Source: Amycolatopsis solani (lineage in GTDB: Bacteria > Actinomycetota > Actinomycetes > Mycobacteriales > Pseudonocardiaceae). Taken from it: a DNA stretch of 64,000 bases. The position numbers were made by a program, and so were the translations under genes. Each line of letters begins with the position of its first letter. Position 1 is the stretch's first letter. The DNA is taken from the NCBI RefSeq assembly GCF_033441515.1, contig NZ_JAWQJT010000001.1:4092001-4156000 (forward strand), written 5' to 3'. Below are positions 17,450-25,324 of the stretch, one piece after another. The notes beneath the pieces were generated by a model. It made no database searches. It was given only the letters and a program-made list of their open reading frames with translations, and had not been told where the DNA came from.

Positions 17450-18012
17450 TCAGAAGGCGGGATTCAGCTCGCGATTCGTCGAAATTCGGCCAAGCGGGTA
17501 GACCGTCAGTCGTCTCCGGCCGGTGCTGATCACCCCTTGCCGCCGCAGATCGCGCGTCGCCCGCCGGTCGGCCGGAGCCGGACCGGCTGGGAATGCCGTC
17601 GGTTCCACTGCCCCACCTCCGTTGCGGTCCGAGGCGATCAGGTCCTCTTCCGGTTCGGCCGCCTCGACGTCGGGGAAGCCGTGCCGGACGACCGAGCGGT
17701 GCATCTCCTGCGAGACGCGGAGCGCGACGCGTCCGGCGTTGATACGCAGCTGTCGCTCGAGTTCGGGTGCGTCGACGAGACGGCAGGTGATGTCGATGTC
17801 GTCCGGGCGGACCAGACGCGGCGCGTTCTCACCTCGGTCGGCGAGCCGGCCGCGGTAGCCGGGGCCGGTCCAGGCGGCCGCCAGGCTTCATCGAGCGGCG
17901 AGAAGAGGACGTTGCGGGGCTGGGAACGCACCGAGTCCATCCGTCCGGTCGCATTCTCGATGTCGACCGGAACGACGGCCCAGTGCCGGGGTAAGTCGGC
18001 TGAGGTGTCCAT
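17450..18012 (-). pseudogene. Frameshifted, internally deleted remnant of a cyclase-like regulatory protein
   Basis: The start at ATG 18012 (GGAG upstream) encodes WAVVPVDIENATGRMD and a segment ending LDEAW. At about 17870-17885 the reading frame is lost. The coding potential continues in another frame as GYRGRLADRGENAPRLVRPDD, then DITCRLVDAPELERQL and VSQEMHRSVVRHGFPDVE, to a TGA at 17450. The junction is GCCTGG-CGGCC-GCCTGG: removing one 11-bp unit restores the frame, so a small tandem duplication probably caused it. The order matches an actinomycete family with an N-terminal VVDIE motif and a C-terminal FRLLD / VVRHG motif. The middle region usual for the family (about 70 residues) is absent at the LVRPDD/IDIT junction. 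No product is expected. Confidence 0.6.
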
Positions 18013-18034
18013 GGCCCGCTCCTGCCTTCAGGTG

Positions 18035-18048
18035 TGAACTGAAGTTCA
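18035..18048. promoter_or_regulatory. Inverted repeat in the pseudogene/XRE-gene gap
   Basis: TGAACT-GA-AGTTCA has perfect 6-bp arms, and another AGTTCAC follows at 18053. It lies just upstream of the pseudogene start and about 200 bp upstream of the XRE gene. It may be a site for an XRE-type regulator, but the assignment is weak. Confidence 0.3.
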
Positions 18049-18246
18049 GTCAAGTTCACTGTATGGGATGGAGTACCTTGGAACAACCGAGATGGATCGA
18101 CGTTATCGGTTTGGTGCGGCGGAATTAGGCCAGACGTAACACTTCAGTCTTCAGACTTGGAGGTTGCCGCGATGGGGTTGCTCCGTGAGGAGTATGATCA
18201 GCGCACCTGCTGGCAGTGCTGAAATTTGCTGAAGGGTGGCGAGGTC

Positions 18247-19317
18247 GTGTCCCCGAGCATGCCGCGGCCTGAGCTGCCTCGCCGCCTCCGGCACCTGCGC
18301 GAGCGGCATTGGCCCGAAGCCGGCATCACGCAGGCTCAACTGGCCGAAGCGCTCGGCGGGGACAAGCCGCTCAGCGTCTCGCTCATCTCGTCGTGGGAGA
18401 ACACCGACAAGGTGGTCCGCCCGCCGGTGAAGCGGTTGGAGGCCTACGCGACGCTGTTCGCGACCCGCCGGTCGATGAGCGCCGAAAGCTTGCGCGTTCT
18501 CCCGGTGGAAGAACTGACGGACGAGGAGCGTGCCGAGCGCAAAGGCCTCCTGGAAGAGCTACTGGTGCTCCGCGAAGGCAAGAGGGGCAACCCGGTGCCG
18601 CGGGCGAAGGTCTGGAAGTTCCAAGAAGGCGAAGACATCACTATCGTCTGCGCTCAGCTCCCCGCGAAGCTCAGGGAACACTTCTCCTACGCCGACCCGG
18701 AGAGCGCCGACTTCGCCTCCCTGTACACCTACGCCGACCCGGATGCTTTGATCGAGTTGTTCGGGCACATCAGGGCGACGAACCCGGAAAACGCGGTCAC
18801 TTTTCACACGAATGACGAGTTGACTCCTGACCTCTACACGACCCACCTGGTGTTGCTCGGCGGAGTCGACTGGAACACGGTGACTCGCGACGTCATCGAA
18901 CGCGTCGACTTGCCGGTGCTGCAGGTCGTTCGCGACGGCAACGAGCCGACCAGCGGGCACGGTGGCTTCGAAGTCGAACGTCACGGCAAGAAGACGCTCT
19001 TCCCGCCGGAGTTGGATAGTCGAGGCCGGCTTTTGGAGGACGTGGCCCATTTCTACCGCGGCGTCAGTCCGTTCAACCAAAAGCGCACGGTGACCGTGTG
19101 CAACGGCATGTACGGTCGAGGCACGCTCGGAGCGGTCCGCGCGCTGACGGACAGCCGGTTCCGCGACCGGAACCAGGAGTACTTGAGCCAGCGGTTCGGC
19201 GACGCCGAATCCTTCAGCATAATCAGCCGGGTGCCCGTGGTGGCGGGCATGGGGCTCACCCCGGACTGGACCCTCGAGGAGAACCGGTTGCACGAATGGC
19301 CGGAGGCTGCCGCGTGA
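18247..19317 (+). CDS. XRE-type HTH protein with a large uncharacterised C-terminal sensor domain
   Basis: GTG 18247 is used; TTG 18226 and ATG 18259 are alternatives. The product is 356 residues. Residues 12-72 form an XRE-like HTH (TQAQLAEALGG, then SVSLISSWEN and RLEAYATLFATRR). A linker (85-115) leads to a domain at about 122-352 with distinctive blocks: DITIVCAQLP, LYTYADPDALIELFGHIRA, THLVLLGGVDWN, EDVAHFYRGVSPFNQKRT, CNGMYGRGTLGAVRALTD and ISRVPVVAG. The domain is rich in potential ligand-binding Asp/Asn/Gly motifs. I do not recognise a named function. The stop overlaps the GTG of the glycosyltransferase gene, so the two are made together and are probably functional partners. Confidence 0.78.
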   Translation: MSPSMPRPELPRRLRHLRERHWPEAGITQAQLAEALGGDKPLSVSLISSWENTDKVVRPPVKRLEAYATLFATRRSMSAESLRVLPVEELTDEERAERKGLLEELLVLREGKRGNPVPRAKVWKFQEGEDITIVCAQLPAKLREHFSYADPESADFASLYTYADPDALIELFGHIRATNPENAVTFHTNDELTPDLYTTHLVLLGGVDWNTVTRDVIERVDLPVLQVVRDGNEPTSGHGGFEVERHGKKTLFPPELDSRGRLLEDVAHFYRGVSPFNQKRTVTVCNGMYGRGTLGAVRALTDSRFRDRNQEYLSQRFGDAESFSIISRVPVVAGMGLTPDWTLEENRLHEWPEAAA

Positions 19318-20501
19318 ACGCAAGGCAGCACGAGTCCCACCGAGAACTGCTGACCCCCGTCGAAGCCGCCGGGGCACCGCACGCGCCGCTGGACGCGATC
19401 ATCGTGCCCAATGGGCGACCGTCCGCCTACCTCGAGCACGCCATCAGTGCGGCGAAGCAGCTCAACACGCACTTGCTGTTGTTGTGCAGCCTGCGGGCGA
19501 ACGCGTCCACCGCGGCCTTGGTGGCCAAGCGGGCGGGCGTCCGGGTGACCGCCATCGACGTGGACCTGCTGCCTCCCGGTGTCGTGCCCGAGTTCGCCAC
19601 CGACAAGCTGCTCCGGAAGACGCGGTTCCACCGCCACGCCGACACCAGCCTGAAGCGCAATCTGGGGTTGCTCGTGGCGAGCCTCGCCGGGTGGAAGCGG
19701 ATCGTCTTCCTCGACGACGACATCGTGCTGCCGAAGCCGGGTGACCTCCTCGCTGCGGCCGGGTTGCTCCAAGAGCACCCAGTCGTCGGTCTCGCGAACA
19801 CCGGCATGCCGGACAACTCGGTCGTCTGCCACGCACTCCGCGACGTTGGCGTCTGCCAGGACACGTTCATCGGCGGTGGAGCGATGGTGGTCGGGGAATC
19901 CGCCCTCGGCTCGTTCTTCCCCAATATCTACAACGAAGACTGGTTCTTCTTGCTGGACGGGCTGCGGCTGCGCTCGTCGGCTGTCACGGGGTCCGCGTTC
20001 CAATACGACTACGACCCGTACAGCGATCCGCGGCGGGCACGAGGTGAGGAACTGGGCGACACCCTCGCCGAAGGTGTGTTCGGTCTGTTGGACAACGGCA
20101 GGGGTCTTGCGGACGCCAACGCCACCTACTGGGCTGCGTTCATCGCCGCGAGACGAGAGGTCATCCGGACGACGATCTCGCGGGTAGAGGCGTCAGTGAT
20201 CGAGCCGGCGCAGCGAGGGAGGATGGTCAATGCGCTGAAGGCCGCGATCGGTCGCAGTCACCTGATCAGCCCGGAACTGTGCGTCGACTACTTGCGCGCT
20301 TGGCAGAGCGACTGCGTGCGCTGGCGCAGGCACGTTCGTGAACTCCGGCGTGACCACCGCGGCGGATGGGGGATCGAGGAGGCGCTCACGACGCTGCGCA
20401 TCGGCAACATCGCTCAGCCTGGTGTCGACGGGCGTATCAGCGCCGGACTCAGGCGAAAGCAGCTACCGCCGGCTCGGCCGATGGCGCGGGTGTGGGCATG
20501 A
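19314..20501 (+). CDS. GT-A-fold glycosyltransferase-like enzyme coupled to the XRE sensor
   Basis: This 395-residue protein starts at GTG 19314, overlapping the XRE stop (GTGA). Nucleotide-sugar-type features in order: APLDAIIVPNGRP (25-35), a LKRNLGLLVA segment (113-122), the metal-binding FLDDDIVLP (133-140 with DDD at 134-136), GGGAMVVG (187-194) and NEDWFF (207-212), which is where GT2 enzymes carry the catalytic base. There is no signal peptide or membrane helix, so it should act in the cytosol on a soluble substrate. The C-terminal 150 residues are helical. The last 53 bp overlap the convergent GNAT gene. The acceptor and donor are unknown. Confidence 0.72.
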   Translation: MNARQHESHRELLTPVEAAGAPHAPLDAIIVPNGRPSAYLEHAISAAKQLNTHLLLLCSLRANASTAALVAKRAGVRVTAIDVDLLPPGVVPEFATDKLLRKTRFHRHADTSLKRNLGLLVASLAGWKRIVFLDDDIVLPKPGDLLAAAGLLQEHPVVGLANTGMPDNSVVCHALRDVGVCQDTFIGGGAMVVGESALGSFFPNIYNEDWFFLLDGLRLRSSAVTGSAFQYDYDPYSDPRRARGEELGDTLAEGVFGLLDNGRGLADANATYWAAFIAARREVIRTTISRVEASVIEPAQRGRMVNALKAAIGRSHLISPELCVDYLRAWQSDCVRWRRHVRELRRDHRGGWGIEEALTTLRIGNIAQPGVDGRISAGLRRKQLPPARPMARVWA

Positions 20502-21030
20502 CGCTCGTGATGTTCTTGACGAGCACGTGGCAGATTTCCCGCTCGCGCTTCGGGAACCATCCCTTGGCTGGGATCGGATAGGCGCGGCAAGTCACCTTTT
20601 GGTGTCCCCAGTCTTCGTACCCGAGCCGCTCGTAGAGTCGGGCGGCCCGGTCGTTGTCGGTCCGCACCGCGAGCGTGATCCGCTCGTTGCCGAGACTTGC
20701 GGCGTGCTTCTCGACGGCCTTGATCAGAGCGCGGCCGACCCCCTTGCTGCGGTACTTCTCCAGAACCTCGAGATGGGTGAGTTGGGGGACGCCCTTGAGG
20801 TACCTGTCGATCTTCTTCTCTTCGGCCTTCTCGAGGCGCAGGTAAACCACGCCGGCAGCCTTGCCCTTGATCCACGCCGCGAACAGAACGCCTCGACCGG
20901 CCTGCTGGCGGTGGAAGTGATCGGTGAGGAATGCCTCCTCGCCGAAGGCGTTGATCAGCTTGTCGAGCTGGCCCAGCCTTCTGACCTGCCCAACCACAGC
21001 GTCGGCCACCGATGGACTCCCGTTCGTCAT
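20449..21030 (-). CDS. GNAT-family N-acetyltransferase
   Basis: This 193-residue protein starts at ATG 21030 (an ATG at 21081 is in frame upstream). It has the GNAT acetyl-CoA site RSKGVG at 94-99, preceded by the strand LTHLEVLEKY and followed by TLAVRTDNDRAARLYERLGYED. The C-terminal extension (145-193) ends in an alanine/proline-rich tail. It is convergent with the glycosyltransferase gene and its 3' end overlaps that gene by 53 bp. The compact layout suggests the three genes moved as a unit. The substrate, an amine on a small molecule or protein, is unknown. Confidence 0.8.
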   Translation of the reverse strand: MTNGSPSVADAVVGQVRRLGQLDKLINAFGEEAFLTDHFHRQQAGRGVLFAAWIKGKAAGVVYLRLEKAEEKKIDRYLKGVPQLTHLEVLEKYRSKGVGRALIKAVEKHAASLGNERITLAVRTDNDRAARLYERLGYEDWGHQKVTCRAYPIPAKGWFPKREREICHVLVKNITSVMPTPAPSAEPAVAAFA

Positions 21031-21186
21031 AGGCCCTATTCGTGCGAGCCTGAGGGAACGAGTTGCCACGCTTAAGTCCATTTGGCACGCTCCCCATGCA
21101 TGCCGCAGGGTGCGGCGATGATTTCATGCTTACTGAATGTGAGATAGCCCCCTGTCAATCTTCAACGGAGAGTAGTCGTCCGGTTG

Positions 21187-23019
21187 CTAGTTGGCGGTAG
21201 TCAGGTCGTAGACCGTTACACCGTCCACAGTGGACGACTGATAGTGCTCGGCCACCCACTCGGCGATCTGCTGGGCCGCGTCGGAACCGCTGCTGCCCTG
21301 CATCGTCATGCCCTCACCGAGGAAGTAGTGGATCCGGCCGCTCGCCACGTACTGCTGGAACTGCGCCAGCGTCGGGTATGGGTCCGTCCCATTGAACCCG
21401 CCGACCGCCATCACCGGGGCGCCGCTCGCCAACTGGTAGCCCGCCGCCGCGTTGGACAGGACCGTGGCCGCCGTCCACGTGTAGTGGGAGGCGTCCTGCT
21501 GCAGCAACGACGTGAGCGAAGCGCCGGGCGTCGTCGTGCTCAGCAGCGAACCCGGGCCACCTCCGCGTCCGCCGCCGAAGCCGGAGGACGGGCCTGCTGA
21601 TGGGATTGCGCCGCTGTGGGGCGCCGATGCCGTGGCCAGGGTGTACGCGCCCGTGCCCGACAACGTCACGACGAGGGCGAGGACGGCGACCGCGGTGGCG
21701 GCCCAGCGAGTCAATTGGGCCGCGAAGAACAGCGCCACCGTGGCCAGCAGGCCGCCCACCAGGATCGTCGGGGCCAGCCACGTCGAGCCCGCCAGCACCA
21801 GGTACGCCGTGAGGGCCGTCAGGGCCACGCCGCCGCTCAGGAGGCCGGAGGCGGCCGGGCGGGAACGCAGGCGCCACAGCTGGACCGCCGCCGTGCCGAC
21901 CAGTGCCGCGATCGGTGGGGCCAGTGCCACCGTGTAGTACGGGTGGATGATGCCGCCCATGTAGCTGAACACCAGCGCCGTCACGACCAGCCAGCCGCCC
22001 CACAGGAGCAGCGCCGTGCGGGAGCGGTCGGTGCGCGGGGCGCTGCGGGTGAACCACAGGCCGGCGCCCAGTGCCAGCAGGGCCGCCGGCAGCAGCCACG
22101 CGATGCCGCCCGCCATCTCGGTGCCGAAGAGCCTGGTCAGGCCGGTCGAGCCCCAGCCGCGGCCGGCGCCGCCGCCGACGCTGCCGACCTCGTCGCCGGT
22201 GATGCGGCCGAAGCCGTTGTAGCCGAAGACCAGTTCCCACAACGAGTTCGTCTGGGAGCCGCCGATGAACGGGCGGTCGGCCGCCGGCCACAGCGCGACC
22301 ACCACGAGGTACCAGCCGGCCGCCGCTACCGTGGAAAGCAGCGCGCCCAGCAGGTGCAGCAGCCGCTTGCCGAGCGGCACCGGCGCCGCGACGAGGTAGG
22401 CGAGCGCGAACGCCGGGAGCACCAGGAACGCCTGCAGCATCTTCGCCAGGAACCCGAAACCGACCGCGACGCCGGCCAGCGCGAGCCAGCGCGGGCTCGC
22501 CTTCTCGGCCGCGCGGACCACGCAGTACGCGGCCGCGACCAGGAGCAGCACCAGCAGCGCGTCGGGGTTGTTGAAGCGGAACATCAGCGCGGCGGCCGGG
22601 GTCAGGGCCAGCACGAGCCCGGCGACCAGGCCCGCGGCCGGGCCGGACGTCCGCCGGACGGTCGCGTGCAGCAGCCAGACCGAGCCGACGCCCATCAGCG
22701 CCTGCGGCACCAGGACGCTCCACGCGTTGACGCCGAACAGGCGCGCCGAGAGGCTCATCACCCACAGCGCCGCCGGGGTCTTGTCGACCGTGATCGCGTT
22801 CGCCGCGTCGCTGGAGCCGAAGAACAGTGCTTTCCAGCTCTGCGAACCCGCCTGCGCGGCCGCCGAGTAGAAGGCGTTGGCCCAGCCGGACGCCCCGAGG
22901 CCCCAGAGGTAGAGCACGGCCGTGCCGAGCAGCAGGACGGCCAGGGCGGGGCGGTGCCAGGTGGCGCGGACGGGCGCGGAAGGAGTCACGACGGTTTCGC
23001 GTGACGCTAAGGCGGTCAT
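21187..23019 (-). CDS. GT39/ArnT-like membrane glycosyltransferase, second paralogue
   Basis: This 610-residue polytopic protein closely parallels the one at 13299-15137: VDKTPAALWVMSLSARLFG, FRFNNPDALLVLLLVAAAY, PLGKRLLHLLGALL, a Gly-rich stretch and a compact C-terminal domain (MAVGGFNGTDPYPTLAQFQQYVASG to VDGVTVYDL). ATG 23019 lies 4 bp after the stop of the histidine kinase gene, so kinase and transferase are probably one operon. A longer in-frame start reaching 23229 would overlap the kinase and is rejected. Expected role: transfer of a polyprenyl-phosphate-linked sugar at the outer face of the membrane. It has no adjacent GT2-GtrA partner and may share the one at 15.1-16.4 kb. Confidence 0.9.
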   Translation of the reverse strand: MTALASRETVVTPSAPVRATWHRPALAVLLLGTAVLYLWGLGASGWANAFYSAAAQAGSQSWKALFFGSSDAANAITVDKTPAALWVMSLSARLFGVNAWSVLVPQALMGVGSVWLLHATVRRTSGPAAGLVAGLVLALTPAAALMFRFNNPDALLVLLLVAAAYCVVRAAEKASPRWLALAGVAVGFGFLAKMLQAFLVLPAFALAYLVAAPVPLGKRLLHLLGALLSTVAAAGWYLVVVALWPAADRPFIGGSQTNSLWELVFGYNGFGRITGDEVGSVGGGAGRGWGSTGLTRLFGTEMAGGIAWLLPAALLALGAGLWFTRSAPRTDRSRTALLLWGGWLVVTALVFSYMGGIIHPYYTVALAPPIAALVGTAAVQLWRLRSRPAASGLLSGGVALTALTAYLVLAGSTWLAPTILVGGLLATVALFFAAQLTRWAATAVAVLALVVTLSGTGAYTLATASAPHSGAIPSAGPSSGFGGGRGGGPGSLLSTTTPGASLTSLLQQDASHYTWTAATVLSNAAAGYQLASGAPVMAVGGFNGTDPYPTLAQFQQYVASGRIHYFLGEGMTMQGSSGSDAAQQIAEWVAEHYQSSTVDGVTVYDLTTAN

Positions 23020-23023
23020 GGGA

Positions 23024-24562
23024 TCAGCTTCCGGTGCCCAGCTGGGGCCGGGTTGTGCCGATGCTGTGCACCCGCTGTGCGGGCACGGCCACGGGGAGGC
23101 GCACCGCGAACTCGGTCCGTCCCGGCCGGCTGTGCACCTCGATGGTGCCGTGGTGGGCGAGCACGACGGCGGACGCGATCGCCATGCCCAGCCCGGTGCT
23201 GCCGGCCGTGCGAGAACGCGACGAATCACCGCGCGCGAACCGCTCGAAGACCTCCGGGAGGAGGCTCGGGTCGATGCCCGGGCCGTTGTCGGTCACCGTG
23301 AGCACGGCGCTGCCGTCAGCCGAGCGGGCGAGCGCGGTCACGACCGTGGTGCCGGGCGGGGTGTGCGCGCGGGCGTTGGCCAGCAGGTTCGCCAGCACCT
23401 GGTGCAGGCGCTGGACGTCGCCGTGCACGAGGACCGGGTCCGGCGGCAGCTCGAGGAGCCAGCGGTGGCCGCGGCCGGCGACCTGGGCGTCGCCGATCGC
23501 GTCGGCGACCAGGCGGGTGAGGTCGACGTCGCGGACGTCGAGCGGGCGCCCCGCGTCGAGGCGCGCGAGCAGGAGCAGGTCCTCGACGAGCGCCGACATC
23601 CGGACGGCCTCGGACTGGATCCGGTCCATCGAGTGCGCCACGTCGGGCGGCACCAGCGCGCTGCCGCGGGCGGCCAGTTCGGCGTACCCGCGGATGGCGG
23701 CGAGCGGCGTCCGCAGCTCGTGGCTGGCGTCCGCGACGAACTGGCGGACGCGGATCTCGCTGTCGTGGCGGGCTTCGAGGGCCTGCGCGACGTGGCCGAG
23801 CATGAGGTTGAGCGCCGAGCCGACCTGCCCGACCTCGGTGCGCGGGTCGGTGTCGGACGCCGGGACGCGGATCGACAGCGCCACCTGGCCGCGGTCGAGC
23901 GGCAGCTCGGTGACCTGCCCGGCGGTGGCCGCGACGCGGTCGAGCGGGCGCAGCGTGCGGCGGACCGCGAACGCGCCGAGGAAGGCCGCGCCGAGCACGC
24001 CCGCGGCGGCGACGCCGAACAGGATCAGCCCGACGGTGACCAGCGTGGCGGTGACCGGCGCCAGCGGCAGGCCGGTGACGACGACTTCGCCGGTCCCCGC
24101 GACCGGCAGCGCCATCAGCCGGTACTCGCCGAGGTCGTCGAAGGTCACCGTGTGCGGCTCGCCGTCGGCGGGCACCGAGCGCATGACGGCCTGCTGGGCC
24201 GCCGTCAGCTGCAGGCGCTCGCCGTGTTCGGAGATGCTGTCGTCGTGGACGAGGTTGGTCCCGTCGAAGGTGCCGCTCACCGTGCCGACGTTCTGCCCGA
24301 GCGGGTGCTGGCCCTGGTCGCCGGGCAGCGGGCCGGTGGCCGGCTTCGGACCGGCGTTGCTCGCGAAGACGAGGGAGCGGGTCGCGGCGGCGGCCAGCTG
24401 CTGGTCGATCTGGCGGGTGAGGAAGAGGTCGAGCGCGAGTTCGCTGACGACGCCGACGATCAGGCACACCACGGTGAGCAGCACGACCATCGACCCGGTC
24501 AGCTTCGCGCGCAGCGAAAGCCGCCCCCGGCGGGGGCGTGACGAAGGGGTTCGCGCGGCCAT
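23024..24562 (-). CDS. Two-component sensor histidine kinase without adjacent response regulator
   Basis: This 512-residue protein starts MAARTPSS at ATG 24562. TM1 is about 22-45, followed by an extracellular loop to about 160, TM2 about 170-197 and HAMP about 200-260. The phosphoacceptor is His281 in DASHELRTPL. The ATPase domain shows the N-box (VLANLLANARAHT), G1 DNGPGID and a G2 near GSTGLGMAIASAV. All catalytic motifs look intact. No response-regulator gene lies on either side: upstream is a divergent small gene and downstream is GT39. The 4-bp gap to GT39 suggests the kinase is co-expressed with the transferase it may help regulate. Confidence 0.92.
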   Translation of the reverse strand: MAARTPSSRPRRGRLSLRAKLTGSMVVLLTVVCLIVGVVSELALDLFLTRQIDQQLAAAATRSLVFASNAGPKPATGPLPGDQGQHPLGQNVGTVSGTFDGTNLVHDDSISEHGERLQLTAAQQAVMRSVPADGEPHTVTFDDLGEYRLMALPVAGTGEVVVTGLPLAPVTATLVTVGLILFGVAAAGVLGAAFLGAFAVRRTLRPLDRVAATAGQVTELPLDRGQVALSIRVPASDTDPRTEVGQVGSALNLMLGHVAQALEARHDSEIRVRQFVADASHELRTPLAAIRGYAELAARGSALVPPDVAHSMDRIQSEAVRMSALVEDLLLLARLDAGRPLDVRDVDLTRLVADAIGDAQVAGRGHRWLLELPPDPVLVHGDVQRLHQVLANLLANARAHTPPGTTVVTALARSADGSAVLTVTDNGPGIDPSLLPEVFERFARGDSSRSRTAGSTGLGMAIASAVVLAHHGTIEVHSRPGRTEFAVRLPVAVPAQRVHSIGTTRPQLGTGS

Positions 24563-24739
24563 GGGTCCAGCGTCCGGCCGGGCCGTGTGTGCGGGTTGTG
24601 TGCTGCCTGTGAGGCGGCTGTGCGGTGCCGGGTGCCCGATTCCTCCGGTCACAGGAACGGCTGACGGCGGGCACAGTCCGCGCACAGCGAGGGGCCGCAC
24701 CGTGGATCCCACCGCAGGATCTCGTTAAGGAGCACCACG

Positions 24740-25306
24740 ATGACCACACCGCAGGCACCGTCCACACCGGACCAGACGTGGGGCGCCGCGCCCGCACCGG
24801 GCACGCCGCAGAGGGCGAGCTGGTCCCCGCGCAAGAAGATCGCGGCGGGCGCCGTCGCGGCGGTGATCGTGGCCGGCGGGGGAGCGGCGGTCTGGGCGGC
24901 TTCGTCGTCCTCGGCGTCGACCGGCACGGCCATGGGCCCGGGCGGCATGAACGGCGGCGGAATGAACGGCGGCCCGGGCGGCGGCTTGGGCTCCGCGTTG
25001 CACGGGGAGTACGTGTCCTCGGACGGGAACGGCGGCTACGTCACGAAGATCATGCAGACGGGCGACGTGACGGAGCTGAGCGCGACGTCCCTGACGGCGA
25101 AGAGCGACGACGGCTTCACGAAGACGTACACGATCACGTCGGCGCAGGCGACGGGCCTGGCGACGGGCGACACGATCACGGTGGTGGCCACGGAGTCGGG
25201 CGACACGGCCACGGCGACGTCGGTGACGGAGGGCCAGACGGGCGCCCAGCCCGGCGGCGGTGGCCAGGGAACCCCGCCGTCGGGCGCCCCCACCCGGACC
25301 GGCTGA
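24740..25306 (+). CDS. Membrane-anchored small protein with a DUF5666-like beta domain
   Basis: This 188-residue protein has AAGGAG 6 bases before ATG 24740. A Pro/Ala-rich cytosolic head (1-30) precedes one hydrophobic segment (about 34-54), a Gly/Met-rich linker (MGPGGMNGGGMNGG), and a small beta domain (about 85-165) with LTAKSDDGFTKTYTITSAQ and TGDTITVVAT, the DUF5666-like pattern. The tail is Gly/Thr/Pro-rich. It is probably anchored with the domain outside. It is divergent from the histidine kinase and shares its 177-bp promoter region, where CACAG-type repeats near 24650-24690 are a possible response-regulator site. Function unknown. Confidence 0.72.
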   Translation: MTTPQAPSTPDQTWGAAPAPGTPQRASWSPRKKIAAGAVAAVIVAGGGAAVWAASSSSASTGTAMGPGGMNGGGMNGGPGGGLGSALHGEYVSSDGNGGYVTKIMQTGDVTELSATSLTAKSDDGFTKTYTITSAQATGLATGDTITVVATESGDTATATSVTEGQTGAQPGGGGQGTPPSGAPTRTG

Positions 25307-25324
25307 GCGCGGGCGCCCCGGGGG

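Noticed and set aside
17387..18037. 216-residue plus-strand open frame over the pseudogene
   Set aside because: Protein-like motifs lie on the other strand and span a frameshift. The plus-strand product has no recognisable features.
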